Shown: positions 47,738-56,081 of the stretch, one piece after another | Position numbering within the stretch: the stretch's first letter is position 1 | Layout of the letters: every line of letters starts with the position of its first letter | Origin: Lachnospiraceae bacterium | GTDB lineage: Bacteria > Bacillota > Clostridia > Lachnospirales > Lachnospiraceae | DNA: 64,000 bases | Assembly: GCA_016283275.1 (NCBI GenBank) | Contig: JAEEMP010000061.1 | Coordinates: 1 to 64,000 of the forward strand | Direction: 5' to 3' | The notes under the pieces: model-generated | Databases searched by the model: none | What the model was told of the DNA's origin: nothing | What the model saw: only the letters and a program-made list of their open reading frames with translations | Program-made: the position numbers and the translations under genes

Positions 47738-48760
47738 ATGGCATCGGAAAGGAAAAACATGATATTAGCAGATAAGATCATAAATGAAAGAAAGAAACTT
47801 AACTGGTCGCAGGAAGAGCTTGCCGAGAAACTGGATGTATCACGACAGTCCGTATCAAAGTGGGAGGGAGCACAGTCTATTCCTGATATTTCAAAGATCC
47901 TGGCAATGGCAGATCTCTTCGGAGTATCTACGGATTATCTTTTAAAGGATGAGATACTCCCTGAAGAAGCGGTTTCGGATTCTTATATCAGAGAAGACAG
48001 CGGATCTTCCGAAAATTTGAAAAAGGTTTCCATGGAAGAAGCAAACGAATTTCTGAGTGCCAGAGAAAAGGCGGCTCCGAGAATGGCAATAGCTTCGATG
48101 TTATGTGTATTCAGCCCTGTTACACTGATCCTTCTCGCGGGTCTTTCCACACTGGAGAATCTTAATTTCTCGGAAAACGCTGCAGCGGGTATCGGGCTGG
48201 CAGTACTCTTTTTAAATATAGCGGTTGCGGTATGTATCTTTATCACAACATCGCACGGGAGCAATAAGTTCAGATATCTTTATACCGATAATTTTGAAAC
48301 CGCTTACGGTGTGAGCGGAATGGTAAAAGAAAGACGCGATGCATATGACAATACGACTCATACTTTAAATACGGTCGGTGTAATGATCTGCATCTTAAGT
48401 CCGCTTCCGCTTATCATAACAGCGTGTCTGGGAGCAACACCGTTTGTGATAGTCGTAATGGTATGTGTACTTCTTACCATGGTTGCTTCGGCAGTTCTTT
48501 TCTTTGTACTGGCAGGAGTCGTAAACGGTTCCTTTGATGTTCTTTTAAAAGAAGGCGATTATACCGTAAAGGCAAAGAGAAGCAACAAGAAACTCGATAA
48601 TGTTACCGGGATCTACTGGTCGGTTGTTACGGCAGGTTTCCTGCTTTACAGCTTTGTGACCAATGACTGGGCTCGTTCCTGGATAGTATGGCCCGTTGCC
48701 GCAGTCCTTTTCGCCGCATACAGGGGCATTATGGCGATGATCCTTAAGGCAGAAGAGTAA
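47738..48760 (+). CDS. XRE-family regulator with membrane helices
   Basis: The 340-residue protein has an N-terminal HTH (IINERKKLNWSQEELAEKLDVSRQSVSKWEGAQSIPDISKI, in about residues 12-50) and a C-terminal part with about five to six hydrophobic helices, so it is a membrane-tethered DNA-binding protein. I chose the ATG at 47738, after AAAAGGAG; an ATG at 47648 adds 30 residues without a ribosome site. Such proteins are common in Lachnospiraceae, where their signals are mostly unknown. A strong terminator follows at 48811. Confidence 0.85.
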   Translation: MASERKNMILADKIINERKKLNWSQEELAEKLDVSRQSVSKWEGAQSIPDISKILAMADLFGVSTDYLLKDEILPEEAVSDSYIREDSGSSENLKKVSMEEANEFLSAREKAAPRMAIASMLCVFSPVTLILLAGLSTLENLNFSENAAAGIGLAVLFLNIAVAVCIFITTSHGSNKFRYLYTDNFETAYGVSGMVKERRDAYDNTTHTLNTVGVMICILSPLPLIITACLGATPFVIVVMVCVLLTMVASAVLFFVLAGVVNGSFDVLLKEGDYTVKAKRSNKKLDNVTGIYWSVVTAGFLLYSFVTNDWARSWIVWPVAAVLFAAYRGIMAMILKAEE

Positions 48761-48810
48761 GCTGTCATTAAGAAGACACCAAAAAGGTGCATAGATATCG
48801 TTTGTTATCG

Positions 48811-48842
48811 CAACACGGGCCCGCCGGCCCGTGTTGTTTTTT
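48811..48842 (+). terminator. Intrinsic terminator after the XRE-family gene
   Basis: CAACACGGGCC pairs with GGCCCGTGTTG around a CGCC loop, followed by six T residues. Confidence 0.9.
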
Positions 48843-48843
48843 C

Positions 48844-48873
48844 TTGGAGCCGATTACCACATTATGATATAAT
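48844..48873 (+). promoter_or_regulatory. Promoter of the 48903 gene
   Basis: TTGGAG (48844-48849) and a perfect TATAAT (48868-48873) are 18 bases apart, right after the terminator. The leader is short, about 22 bases. Confidence 0.65.
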
Positions 48874-48902
48874 AATTCATAAAGATAGAAGGAGAGAAGA
48901 AC

Positions 48903-49508
48903 ATGAACAGTACTCAGGCTTATTCCAATGCTCCTTTTGAACTTATGAGCGAATGGAAAGAAGATCAGAAATTCGTCCTTGCAGATCCTGCGCCCGCTGA
49001 TCTTGACGAACTTAAGGCGGCAGCAGACGTTACAGACCCGAGAAGTGTAGCGGCGTACTGGGTTCTGGCAGTTAACAGACTTACAGAAGATTATGACGAC
49101 GGCATGGCTATGATGAAGTATCTTTTTGCTGATATCGAGCCCTTCGGAAGAGGCTACACCGAAGGCGGCGGAGCAGGCAGAGCAGGCTGGGACAGCTATT
49201 TTAACGAGCGCCTTAAGGACAGCAACTATTCATGGCTCCCACGTGCGTATTTTAACGGAAACTCCGGCAGAAGCGACAAGTTTGCTCTATGCGCGCCGCT
49301 TTCCATAGACCTTTACTACAACGAACCCAACACCAAGACTGTTAACAGCCAGTCACTTGAATCACTCGGAAGACTTAATATCGTATACTGGGTTAAGAGT
49401 CGTGCGGCAGGCAATAAGGTTAACATAACTCTTGGCCGCTTTGACGGAACCGACCGTTGGTACGTAACAAGCGGAACTTCTTCCGCTGCGCTTTTCTATA
49501 TGCAGTAG
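48903..49508 (+). CDS. Uncharacterised cytoplasmic protein, 201 residues
   Basis: The protein has no signal peptide or membrane segment, an acidic N-terminal half (EWKEDQKFVLADPAPADLDELKAAADVTDPRSVAAYWVLAVNRL), and a Gly-rich middle (GRGYTEGGGAGRAGWDSYFNERL). The C-terminal half is beta-rich. I do not recognise a named family, though the sequence looks well conserved and properly folded. AAGGAGAG precedes the ATG. It starts a run of short genes ending at 51041, which may be one operon. Confidence 0.75.
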   Translation: MNSTQAYSNAPFELMSEWKEDQKFVLADPAPADLDELKAAADVTDPRSVAAYWVLAVNRLTEDYDDGMAMMKYLFADIEPFGRGYTEGGGAGRAGWDSYFNERLKDSNYSWLPRAYFNGNSGRSDKFALCAPLSIDLYYNEPNTKTVNSQSLESLGRLNIVYWVKSRAAGNKVNITLGRFDGTDRWYVTSGTSSAALFYMQ

Positions 49509-49522
49509 ATTGGGGGGAATCT

Positions 49523-50425
49523 ATGAGAAGATTGGGTATATTTTTCTTGATCCTTTTATGTGTTCTTTCTTTTGCCGGCTGTGCTTCAAAGGAGGGTTCG
49601 GACGTGAAACTGTTTAAGAAAACATTTGAGGTGGGCAAGGATATTGAGCGCTACAACATCAAAGAATTTTACTACACTTACGAGAATATAAATTACGACG
49701 CGTTTTATCAGCGCTATCACGTTTACAAGACCGATTACGGTACACCTTATTTTACCCATATCACCAGACAAAGAAAGAACGACTACGGCCCCACAACTCC
49801 GGCGGATACCGTTAATTCCGGTACCATCGAGATGACAGACGAGCAGTGGAAGAAGTTTTACGAGCTTATCTTAGGCGGAACCGTTTCGGAGCGTGAGGAT
49901 ACCGCAGACGCCGGGGGCAGCGGCCCCTGGTACTTCCTTTACTGGGATAACGATAAAGAAAAGTACAGGGAATACAAATTTGTATCCTATGCGGCCGAGA
50001 AGGCTCTTGAAGAGTTTTTTGTTTCTTTGGCCGATGAACCCATAGCGGTGGCAAAAGAAGACTACCCTGCTCTCGAAGACTCCGATATCGGCGGATGGCT
50101 TGGTTACTTTGGCAACGTAAGCGGACAGTATTACATGGAAATAGGCGCAGCTTCAGATAATGCTTATCCCACGAACATCCGCTTTATCTGGAACTATTCG
50201 GAGGACGGCGACAACGGAATGTATTCGGGAGAGGTAACTGTCGACGGTTTTATCACTAAAAATGCAGACGGACTTACCGTTTTTTGCGGCACCACAAAAG
50301 AGGACGACGAACTCATTGAAGCGGTGATAGGCAAGTCAGGCGACACACTAAAGATGATCGTCACAAGATCCGACAGCGATCGTATATATGCCGGCAACCG
50401 CTTTGAACTGACGCGCGAGCAGTAA
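49523..50425 (+). CDS. Lipoprotein of unknown function, 300 residues
   Basis: It has a signal peptide with lipobox (VLSFAGCA, Cys about residue 20), so it is surface-anchored. I chose the ATG at 49523 after GGGGGG; an upstream in-frame ATG at 49457 lies within the previous gene. The mature part is rich in Tyr, Asp and Glu with a repeated beta pattern and no family I recognise. It follows the 201-residue gene by 14 bases. Confidence 0.75.
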   Translation: MRRLGIFFLILLCVLSFAGCASKEGSDVKLFKKTFEVGKDIERYNIKEFYYTYENINYDAFYQRYHVYKTDYGTPYFTHITRQRKNDYGPTTPADTVNSGTIEMTDEQWKKFYELILGGTVSEREDTADAGGSGPWYFLYWDNDKEKYREYKFVSYAAEKALEEFFVSLADEPIAVAKEDYPALEDSDIGGWLGYFGNVSGQYYMEIGAASDNAYPTNIRFIWNYSEDGDNGMYSGEVTVDGFITKNADGLTVFCGTTKEDDELIEAVIGKSGDTLKMIVTRSDSDRIYAGNRFELTREQ

Positions 50426-50456
50426 ACATCACTTAAAAAGATACTTGGGCTAAAAA

Positions 50457-50858
50457 ATGAACACCGTAACGTATTTATCGAATCGCACAACACTGATCAT
50501 GCTGGCAATAGTTGTGCTTTTGGCAGCTCTTCTTATCTTTGTGCATATCAAAAACGCTCCGAAACGTGAGAATGCTAAGAAGATAAGAAATTTCAGAAAA
50601 ACGCTTAAGAAAAACCGAAAAGAAAACCCGGATATTAAATCCGACGATCAGATCTTTCGGGAAATGGCATTTAAACAGGGCAGGGTCAATCCCTGGCTGT
50701 ATCTTGCCCTTCTTCTTACTGTCATTTTGTTTGCAATCGTAAGATGGGATCTGATCGTGGCCGTATCAAGGTGGGGCGGAAATGTTGCCTCTATGATAGG
50801 AAATGCGATCAAGGAGACATTGTATCAGTTTGCAAGGATAATAAGCAATGGAGGTTAA
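50457..50858 (+). CDS. Small membrane protein, 133 residues
   Basis: It has two hydrophobic helices (about 12-32 and 80-98) joined by a strongly basic segment (KNAPKRENAKKIRNFRKTLKKNRK, a charged cytoplasmic stretch), and a third weaker hydrophobic part near 105-125. There is no recognised family and only a weak ribosome site. It lies 31 bases after the lipoprotein gene and 3 bases before the next small gene, so it looks like a cotranscribed small membrane protein. Confidence 0.65.
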   Translation: MNTVTYLSNRTTLIMLAIVVLLAALLIFVHIKNAPKRENAKKIRNFRKTLKKNRKENPDIKSDDQIFREMAFKQGRVNPWLYLALLLTVILFAIVRWDLIVAVSRWGGNVASMIGNAIKETLYQFARIISNGG

Positions 50859-50861
50859 AAG

Positions 50862-51041
50862 ATGCAGGAACAGGATATAAGAGCGGTAGAGTCGATGTGC
50901 AGGATCGGGATGAGTTTAGAGACGGTCAAGGCAAGCTTTAAAAAGTTTCCGGAGGATGAGTTAGAGGCAATTTATAACAGGATACAAAAGCTTAACGATG
51001 TGCCGGAAGAAAAACCGGCTTTTAAGATAAACTGTTCGTAA
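50862..51041 (+). CDS. Small soluble protein, 59 residues
   Basis: It encodes 59 residues starting MQEQDIRAVESMCRIGMS, with GGAGG 8 bases before the ATG, so it is a convincing gene despite its size. Three short helices are likely; the middle part (SLETVKASFKKFPEDELEAIYNRI) resembles a small helix-turn-helix or UBA-like bundle, but I do not recognise a family. It follows the 133-residue membrane protein gene by 3 bases and probably shares its transcript. Confidence 0.65.
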   Translation: MQEQDIRAVESMCRIGMSLETVKASFKKFPEDELEAIYNRIQKLNDVPEEKPAFKINCS

Positions 51042-51087
51042 AAGAACACAATGTTTTTTCTTTTAAAGTTAAGATTTAATTAAGGTT

Positions 51088-51138
51088 TTCCCTCTGCAAA
51101 GATGATTGACGCTGTGCTATCATAATTAGCGGAGGGAA
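51088..51138 (+). promoter_or_regulatory. Possible ribosome-site-sequestering inverted repeat
   Basis: TTCCCTCTGC (51088-51097) is complementary to GCGGAGGGAA (51129-51138) with one mismatch. The second arm contains the ribosome site of the next gene. If both arms are transcribed, pairing would hide that site. The transcription start is not defined. Confidence 0.35.
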
Positions 51139-51143
51139 TTTTA

Positions 51144-52445
51144 ATGAGAAAAATCAGTATTGTAATGGTCATTGCAGCACTGTTTTTGTCGGGATGCGGC
51201 TTTGGCGCATCGGAAACGTCAGGGTTTAAGGGTGGTAAAACAGAATATAAGGATGTTCCGACCGAGATAACGTCTTTTTTGTGGCAGGAATGGTCGGATA
51301 CGCCTGTGCACGGATATCTTATAGAACGCAGGAATTCCGGTAATTGTATATGTCTTGAAGGCAATGTCAACGAACGTGAGTCCATGACAGAATGGGATAT
51401 AGATGATTCCGTAATGGATGAACTTGCCGATTGGGTGGATGATTACAACATTCGCGAGTGGGACGGTTTTGACATGGACAAGGACGATCGTAAACCGTCC
51501 TCGGGCTTTGAACTGGTGATCGAGCTCGGTACCGGCGAGAAGATAAAAGCGACGGGCAATAATGTCTTTCCAAAGGATTACGACGCTGCCAGAAATTATT
51601 TAACGGAGTTGTTGAGCGATATGCCGCTTGCAGCCAACGAAAAATCTGCTGATCAAGAGGCAATAAACGGCGGTTACACAAGCACATATTACGAAGAAGA
51701 TAATTATTCGGAGCCTGTATACTCGGACGATCTTGGGGATATGGACGGCGACGGTATCAACGAATATGTTGAGTATCAGCTTGGTCATCTTGAGTTTATG
51801 CTTGACGGAGTCTCGATATTTAAGCACGATGAGCCGGTACTTTACGTTATGGGAACGGGTGGATCGTCTTATATCGATCTTGACGGTGACGGCAAAGAAG
51901 AAATATTCTTTTCGTTTTATCCGTCGGTTAATTCCATGCCGCTTGTGGAATTTGCGGTGCTTAAGCAGGATGCATACGGATGGACGGCGATAGATAAGCC
52001 TCTTTTCGAAGGAGAAGATTACTTAAATGTTAAACTTCCGTTTAAGGGTATAAGGATTTCCAAAGATGAAATGGAAGTTTCCCTTGAAGGATATGAGGAT
52101 ACTTTAACGGTCGATATAGGATCGTATTTTAAGGATCAGATCGCTCAGTTTAAAGAAGAAGGCGACGAATTCATGCTCCACGAATTTGAAGGAGTATACA
52201 ACGGCAAGTACGGTGATGAAGAGTTTCCCGAGGGCTGTGAGTTCGGTTATCCGATGGAGTGGGGGATCTGGGAGATCGATGCCGGCACATATGACGGCAA
52301 AAACTGTCTTGTGGCAACCGAAGGCATATGCGGTCCTTATGGAAAAGATGAGTTCTTCGGTGTGATAAAGGTTTATTTTGACTATACATCCGACGGAAAA
52401 AGAAATATACTGAATATGGAGTTTACGCCGTATGAATTATACTGA
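51144..52445 (+). CDS. Lipoprotein with DxDGDG-type motifs, 433 residues
   Basis: It has a lipobox signal peptide (FLSGCG, Cys about residue 18). The middle part contains two Ca-loop-like motifs, DMDGDGINE near residue 200 and DLDGDGKEE near residue 251, of the kind seen in FG-GAP or dockerin-like repeats, which suggests calcium binding. The rest is beta-rich and of no family I recognise. GGAGGG precedes the ATG. It lies 102 bases after the 59-residue gene, with no terminator seen. Confidence 0.7.
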   Translation: MRKISIVMVIAALFLSGCGFGASETSGFKGGKTEYKDVPTEITSFLWQEWSDTPVHGYLIERRNSGNCICLEGNVNERESMTEWDIDDSVMDELADWVDDYNIREWDGFDMDKDDRKPSSGFELVIELGTGEKIKATGNNVFPKDYDAARNYLTELLSDMPLAANEKSADQEAINGGYTSTYYEEDNYSEPVYSDDLGDMDGDGINEYVEYQLGHLEFMLDGVSIFKHDEPVLYVMGTGGSSYIDLDGDGKEEIFFSFYPSVNSMPLVEFAVLKQDAYGWTAIDKPLFEGEDYLNVKLPFKGIRISKDEMEVSLEGYEDTLTVDIGSYFKDQIAQFKEEGDEFMLHEFEGVYNGKYGDEEFPEGCEFGYPMEWGIWEIDAGTYDGKNCLVATEGICGPYGKDEFFGVIKVYFDYTSDGKRNILNMEFTPYELY

Positions 52446-52490
52446 ATACGGAGTATACGCCATATTAAGCAGTAAGGATGTATTGGGTTA

Positions 52491-53795
52491 ATGGAATTGG
52501 ATACAAAGGGCAAAGTAGCATACGGTCTGGGCGGTTTCGGTAAAAACGTTGCCTATACTTTTGTTGCATCCTATACTTTGTATTATTACAATACGGTTTT
52601 ATCAATAAGCGCAGCGTTCATAGGCACCATGCTTATGGCGATGCGCATTTTTGATGCTTTTAACGATCCTTTCATGGGAGTTTTGGTCGCAAGGACAAGG
52701 TCAAAGCACGGTAAATACAAACCATGGATATTATCGGGTGCGGTACTTAATGCACTTGTGATAGTTGCAATGTTTTCCGTGCCGAAAGCTTTGAGCATGG
52801 GCGGTGTTAAAACCTATGTGGTCATAACGTATCTTATCTGCGGGATCACATATACACTTACGGATATACCTTACTGGTCGATCATACCGGCTATCACAAA
52901 ACCCGGAAAGATCAGAGAAGATCTGACGGTTTTTGCCAGAATGTTTTCGGGAATAGGAAGCGGAGTACCGACGGTCTTTACCATGTTTTTTGTATCGCTT
53001 CTTGGAAGCGGAGTGGGACGCGAGGCATACAGAAGCGGCTTTTCAAGGCTTTCGGTCGTAATTGCCGTTATGTATGTGTCTCTTACGATCATAACGGTTT
53101 TGCACATTCCGGACACGAAAGAAGATGACAGTGTCCTGCCTACATTCGGCGAACTCTTTAAGGCCCTTTTTAAAAACGATAAGGCGATGGTCGTTTCTTT
53201 GATCATTATCCTTTTTTACTCGGCAACGAGTCTGACCGTTAATCTTGTCATATATGTTTTTGACTATGATATATCAAGGGCGGATCTTTATACGCCGTTT
53301 ATGGCAGTGATCGGGGTCATGCAGTTATTGCCGATGCTTTTTTACACATGGCTTCGCAAATTTTTTTCAAACAGACGTATCTTTATCGTTGGAATATCTT
53401 TGGCACTTATAGGCTATACCAGTCTTGTGTTTTTGATCCCTGTCGAGAGATATACGATGGCGCTTATTCTTTTACCCTGTTGTCTTATAGCGGCGGCCAA
53501 CGGGACAGCATATGTGCTCACGACCGTTCTCGTGGCGGACGCCGTGGATTACGGGGAAAAGAAAAACGGAAGACGCGATAACAGCATGGTCTCATCTCTT
53601 CAGACGCTCATGGTCAAACTGTCATCGGCGTTTGCCGTGTTCTTCTCGGGACTCGGGATAGAGCTTATAAACATTACCGACACGGCAAGCCAGAGTGAAG
53701 CGACGATAAGGGGACTGCACATTATATTTTCGATCCCGTCGTTACTTCTTGCATTCGGGGCTATCATATTACTTATAAGGAGAAAGGATATCTGA
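52491..53795 (+). CDS. GPH-family sugar symporter (MelB/XynB type)
   Basis: It is a 12-helix sodium- or proton-coupled symporter for glycosides, pentosides or hexuronides. The 434 residues begin LDTKGKVAYGLGGFGKNVAYT, the family start, and carry the conserved NDPFMGVLVARTRSKHGKYKPWI segment between helices 2 and 3 with Asp-Pro. It has a weak ribosome site. It ends at the base before the GH36 start, so the two are translationally coupled, and it probably imports galactosides that GH36 then cleaves. Confidence 0.92.
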   Translation: MELDTKGKVAYGLGGFGKNVAYTFVASYTLYYYNTVLSISAAFIGTMLMAMRIFDAFNDPFMGVLVARTRSKHGKYKPWILSGAVLNALVIVAMFSVPKALSMGGVKTYVVITYLICGITYTLTDIPYWSIIPAITKPGKIREDLTVFARMFSGIGSGVPTVFTMFFVSLLGSGVGREAYRSGFSRLSVVIAVMYVSLTIITVLHIPDTKEDDSVLPTFGELFKALFKNDKAMVVSLIIILFYSATSLTVNLVIYVFDYDISRADLYTPFMAVIGVMQLLPMLFYTWLRKFFSNRRIFIVGISLALIGYTSLVFLIPVERYTMALILLPCCLIAAANGTAYVLTTVLVADAVDYGEKKNGRRDNSMVSSLQTLMVKLSSAFAVFFSGLGIELINITDTASQSEATIRGLHIIFSIPSLLLAFGAIILLIRRKDI

Positions 53796-55649
53796 ATGAA
53801 GATCTCATCACAGCTTAAGCTTTTAAACGACGAATACGAAGGCTTCTATTCCTGCGGGCTTACGATGTTCAACAACAGGTCGATGAACCGCTTTAAGACA
53901 GTTAAGGATACGGAAAAAGAAACTGTCCTCGAATCGGAAGACGGGCTTATATTTACCGTTGAGAAAACAAAGGACGAAGTTACCGATGCTCTGCATATAT
54001 GCACAAGCGTTGAAAACAAAGGAAATGATCCCGTTACCCTTGAAATGCTCGACACTTTTGTGATCTCGGAAATAGAGGGCGATAAGCTTCACCGCTTTAC
54101 GTCATTCTGGTCGGCAGAGGGGCGTCATAAGGTTGACGAACTTTGCGACTTAAACCTGGAACATGCATGGAATCATATGGCATACAGAGTTGAAAAATTC
54201 GGGAATACGGGGAGCATGCCTGTAAGACGTTATTTTCCTTTTGCCGCGATCGAAGATTCGAAGACAGGCAGGTTTACCGCCGTACAGATCTATTCACCGG
54301 CGTCCTGGCAGATCGAAGTGATAATAAGAAAAGACGATAAGGTGACGCTTGCGGGAGGTCTTGCGGACAGGGATTTTGGGCACTGGACAAAGAAACTTTA
54401 CCCGGGCGAGACCTACAATGCCCCTAAAGCTGTGCTTGCGCAAGGCGATTCTTTGGAAGAAGCATGCGATAAACTTGTAAAGTCGCAGCATCCGAACGTA
54501 AGCCCCGTTGATGATAAAATGGGGGTTTCTTTTAACGAATACTGTGCCACATGGGGCGATCCCGATGAGGGAAAGATGATGCGTCTTGCGGATAAACTGT
54601 ACGGTCACGGCATTCAGTATCTTGTTATGGATTCCGGCTGGTATCTTGACAGGGGTGCATACTGGTGGGAACACCGCGGCGAATGGACAGTCAACAAAGA
54701 CCGCTTTCCCAACGGTTTAAAGCCTGTTTCCGACTATATAAGGTCAAAGGGCATGATACCCGGAATATGGTATGAATTCGAGACGATCTCCGACCACTGT
54801 CCTATCTTTAACGATGAAGACATGCTTCTTTCAAAAGACGGAAGCCCGCTTACGATAGCCGGAGCGAGATTTTTGGATCTTGAAAAGGAAAAAGCATGGA
54901 ACTTCCTTAAAGAGAGTGTTATAGATCAGCTTAAAGACAATGATTTCGGTTATATAAAAGTCGATTACAACGATAGCCTTGGCATAGGCTGCGACGGTCC
55001 CGACGGAATGGGTGAGAATCTTCGAAGGAAGATCCTTAAAACCCAGGAGTTCTTTAAACTTATGCGCACAGAGATCCCGGATCTTGTGATCGAAAACTGT
55101 TCAAGCGGCGGGCACAGGCTTGAGCCTTCAATGATGGAAATCTCATCTATGGCAAGCTTTTCCGATGCTCACGAGATAGTATCCATCCCGCTTATCGCGG
55201 CTAACCTTTTATATCTTGTGCGTCCCGACCAGAATCAGATATGGTCGGTGCTTCGCGCTTCCGACTCGATCGACAGGCTTCACTATTCCATGTGTGCGAC
55301 TCTGTTCGGCCGTATGGGGCTTTCCGGCGATGTCTACGATATGTCGGATGAGCAGTGGGCTATAGTCGATGAGGGCATTTCTTTCTATAAAAAAGTTGCG
55401 GACGTGATCAAGAACGGAACGCTTAAGTTAAGGATCGCAGAACCGAAATACTATAACGATCCCGAAGGCGGTCAGCTCGTGATAAGAGAGTACGGAAAAA
55501 GAACGCTGCTCGTATATCACAGGTTTAAAAATTCCGTCAGCCTTTCCGAGTTCTTGAAAAATCATAACGTCGATCTTCCAAAAGGAAACAAGACCGTGTA
55601 CGGCGCGGCTGAAGCCGATTTCAGCGCCGTTTCGATAGAATTTGCCTGA
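53796..55649 (+). CDS. Alpha-galactosidase, glycoside hydrolase family 36
   Basis: It probably removes alpha-galactose from raffinose-type sugars or galactomannan oligomers inside the cell. The 617-residue protein has no signal peptide and is shorter than typical 730-residue GH36 enzymes, mainly in the N-terminal beta-sandwich. The nucleophile motif is YIKVDYND (Asp390), where most GH36 enzymes have KWDMN, and the acid/base is in SFSDAHE (Asp457) after ENCSSGGHRLEPSM. AAGGAG lies upstream within the symporter gene. The variant motif leaves other alpha-linked substrates possible. Confidence 0.85.
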   Translation: MKISSQLKLLNDEYEGFYSCGLTMFNNRSMNRFKTVKDTEKETVLESEDGLIFTVEKTKDEVTDALHICTSVENKGNDPVTLEMLDTFVISEIEGDKLHRFTSFWSAEGRHKVDELCDLNLEHAWNHMAYRVEKFGNTGSMPVRRYFPFAAIEDSKTGRFTAVQIYSPASWQIEVIIRKDDKVTLAGGLADRDFGHWTKKLYPGETYNAPKAVLAQGDSLEEACDKLVKSQHPNVSPVDDKMGVSFNEYCATWGDPDEGKMMRLADKLYGHGIQYLVMDSGWYLDRGAYWWEHRGEWTVNKDRFPNGLKPVSDYIRSKGMIPGIWYEFETISDHCPIFNDEDMLLSKDGSPLTIAGARFLDLEKEKAWNFLKESVIDQLKDNDFGYIKVDYNDSLGIGCDGPDGMGENLRRKILKTQEFFKLMRTEIPDLVIENCSSGGHRLEPSMMEISSMASFSDAHEIVSIPLIAANLLYLVRPDQNQIWSVLRASDSIDRLHYSMCATLFGRMGLSGDVYDMSDEQWAIVDEGISFYKKVADVIKNGTLKLRIAEPKYYNDPEGGQLVIREYGKRTLLVYHRFKNSVSLSEFLKNHNVDLPKGNKTVYGAAEADFSAVSIEFA

Positions 55650-55703
55650 ATATGTGCTCTTTATAAGCCCGGTTTAATTATTTGATAATTTTCATTTTTG
55701 GGC

Positions 55704-55731
55704 TAAAGATACTATATATAGTGGTCGATAT
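55704..55731 (+). promoter_or_regulatory. Sigma-D-like promoter
   Basis: TAAA (55704-55707) and GTCGATAT (55724-55731) are 16 bases apart, one base from the TAAA-N15-GCCGATAT sigma-D/sigma-28 consensus with one mismatch in the -10. No sigma-A pair lies nearby. It would drive the 56-residue gene at 55807. Confidence 0.5.
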
Positions 55732-55806
55732 ATACATTGAGAAACAATATGTAGCAAGGGATTGCATCAGTTAACTGATTACTTTCATTGGCAAGGAGGG
55801 TAAAGT

Positions 55807-55977
55807 ATGCGTAGTGTTTTGTATGACCGGCCCGAATTATTTATTCTGGCACCCGTAAAGAACACCCTTAAGGAAAGACCTAAGGACGAAGTTCAAAGCA
55901 AAAAGAAAGAAAACGGATCAAAGGATGACTTCGATAAGATGCTTGTGGCTCAAATAGCCTCTCTTACAAAATTTTAA
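55807..55977 (+). CDS. Small protein of 56 residues
   Basis: It encodes 56 residues starting MRSVLYDRPELFILAPVKNT and ending ASLTKF, with AGGAGG 6 bases before the ATG and a terminator after it (56005-56040), so it is a complete single gene. The middle is strongly charged (KERPKDEVQSKKKENGSKDD). There is no membrane segment. I do not recognise its family. The sigma-D-like promoter suggests coupling to the motility regulon, but no flagellar genes are in the window. Confidence 0.65.
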   Translation: MRSVLYDRPELFILAPVKNTLKERPKDEVQSKKKENGSKDDFDKMLVAQIASLTKF

Positions 55978-56004
55978 AGGATAAGTCGAAGTTACTTACA
56001 AATT

Positions 56005-56040
56005 CCCCGTGAGAACATGATTGTTACTCACGGGGTTTTT
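56005..56040 (+). terminator. Intrinsic terminator after the 56-residue gene
   Basis: CCCCGTGAG (56005-56013) pairs with CTCACGGGG (56027-56035), followed by five T residues. Confidence 0.88.
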
Positions 56041-56081
56041 GTGTTATTTTAATATTACAGTGTTCATTTCGGAGGCTATAT

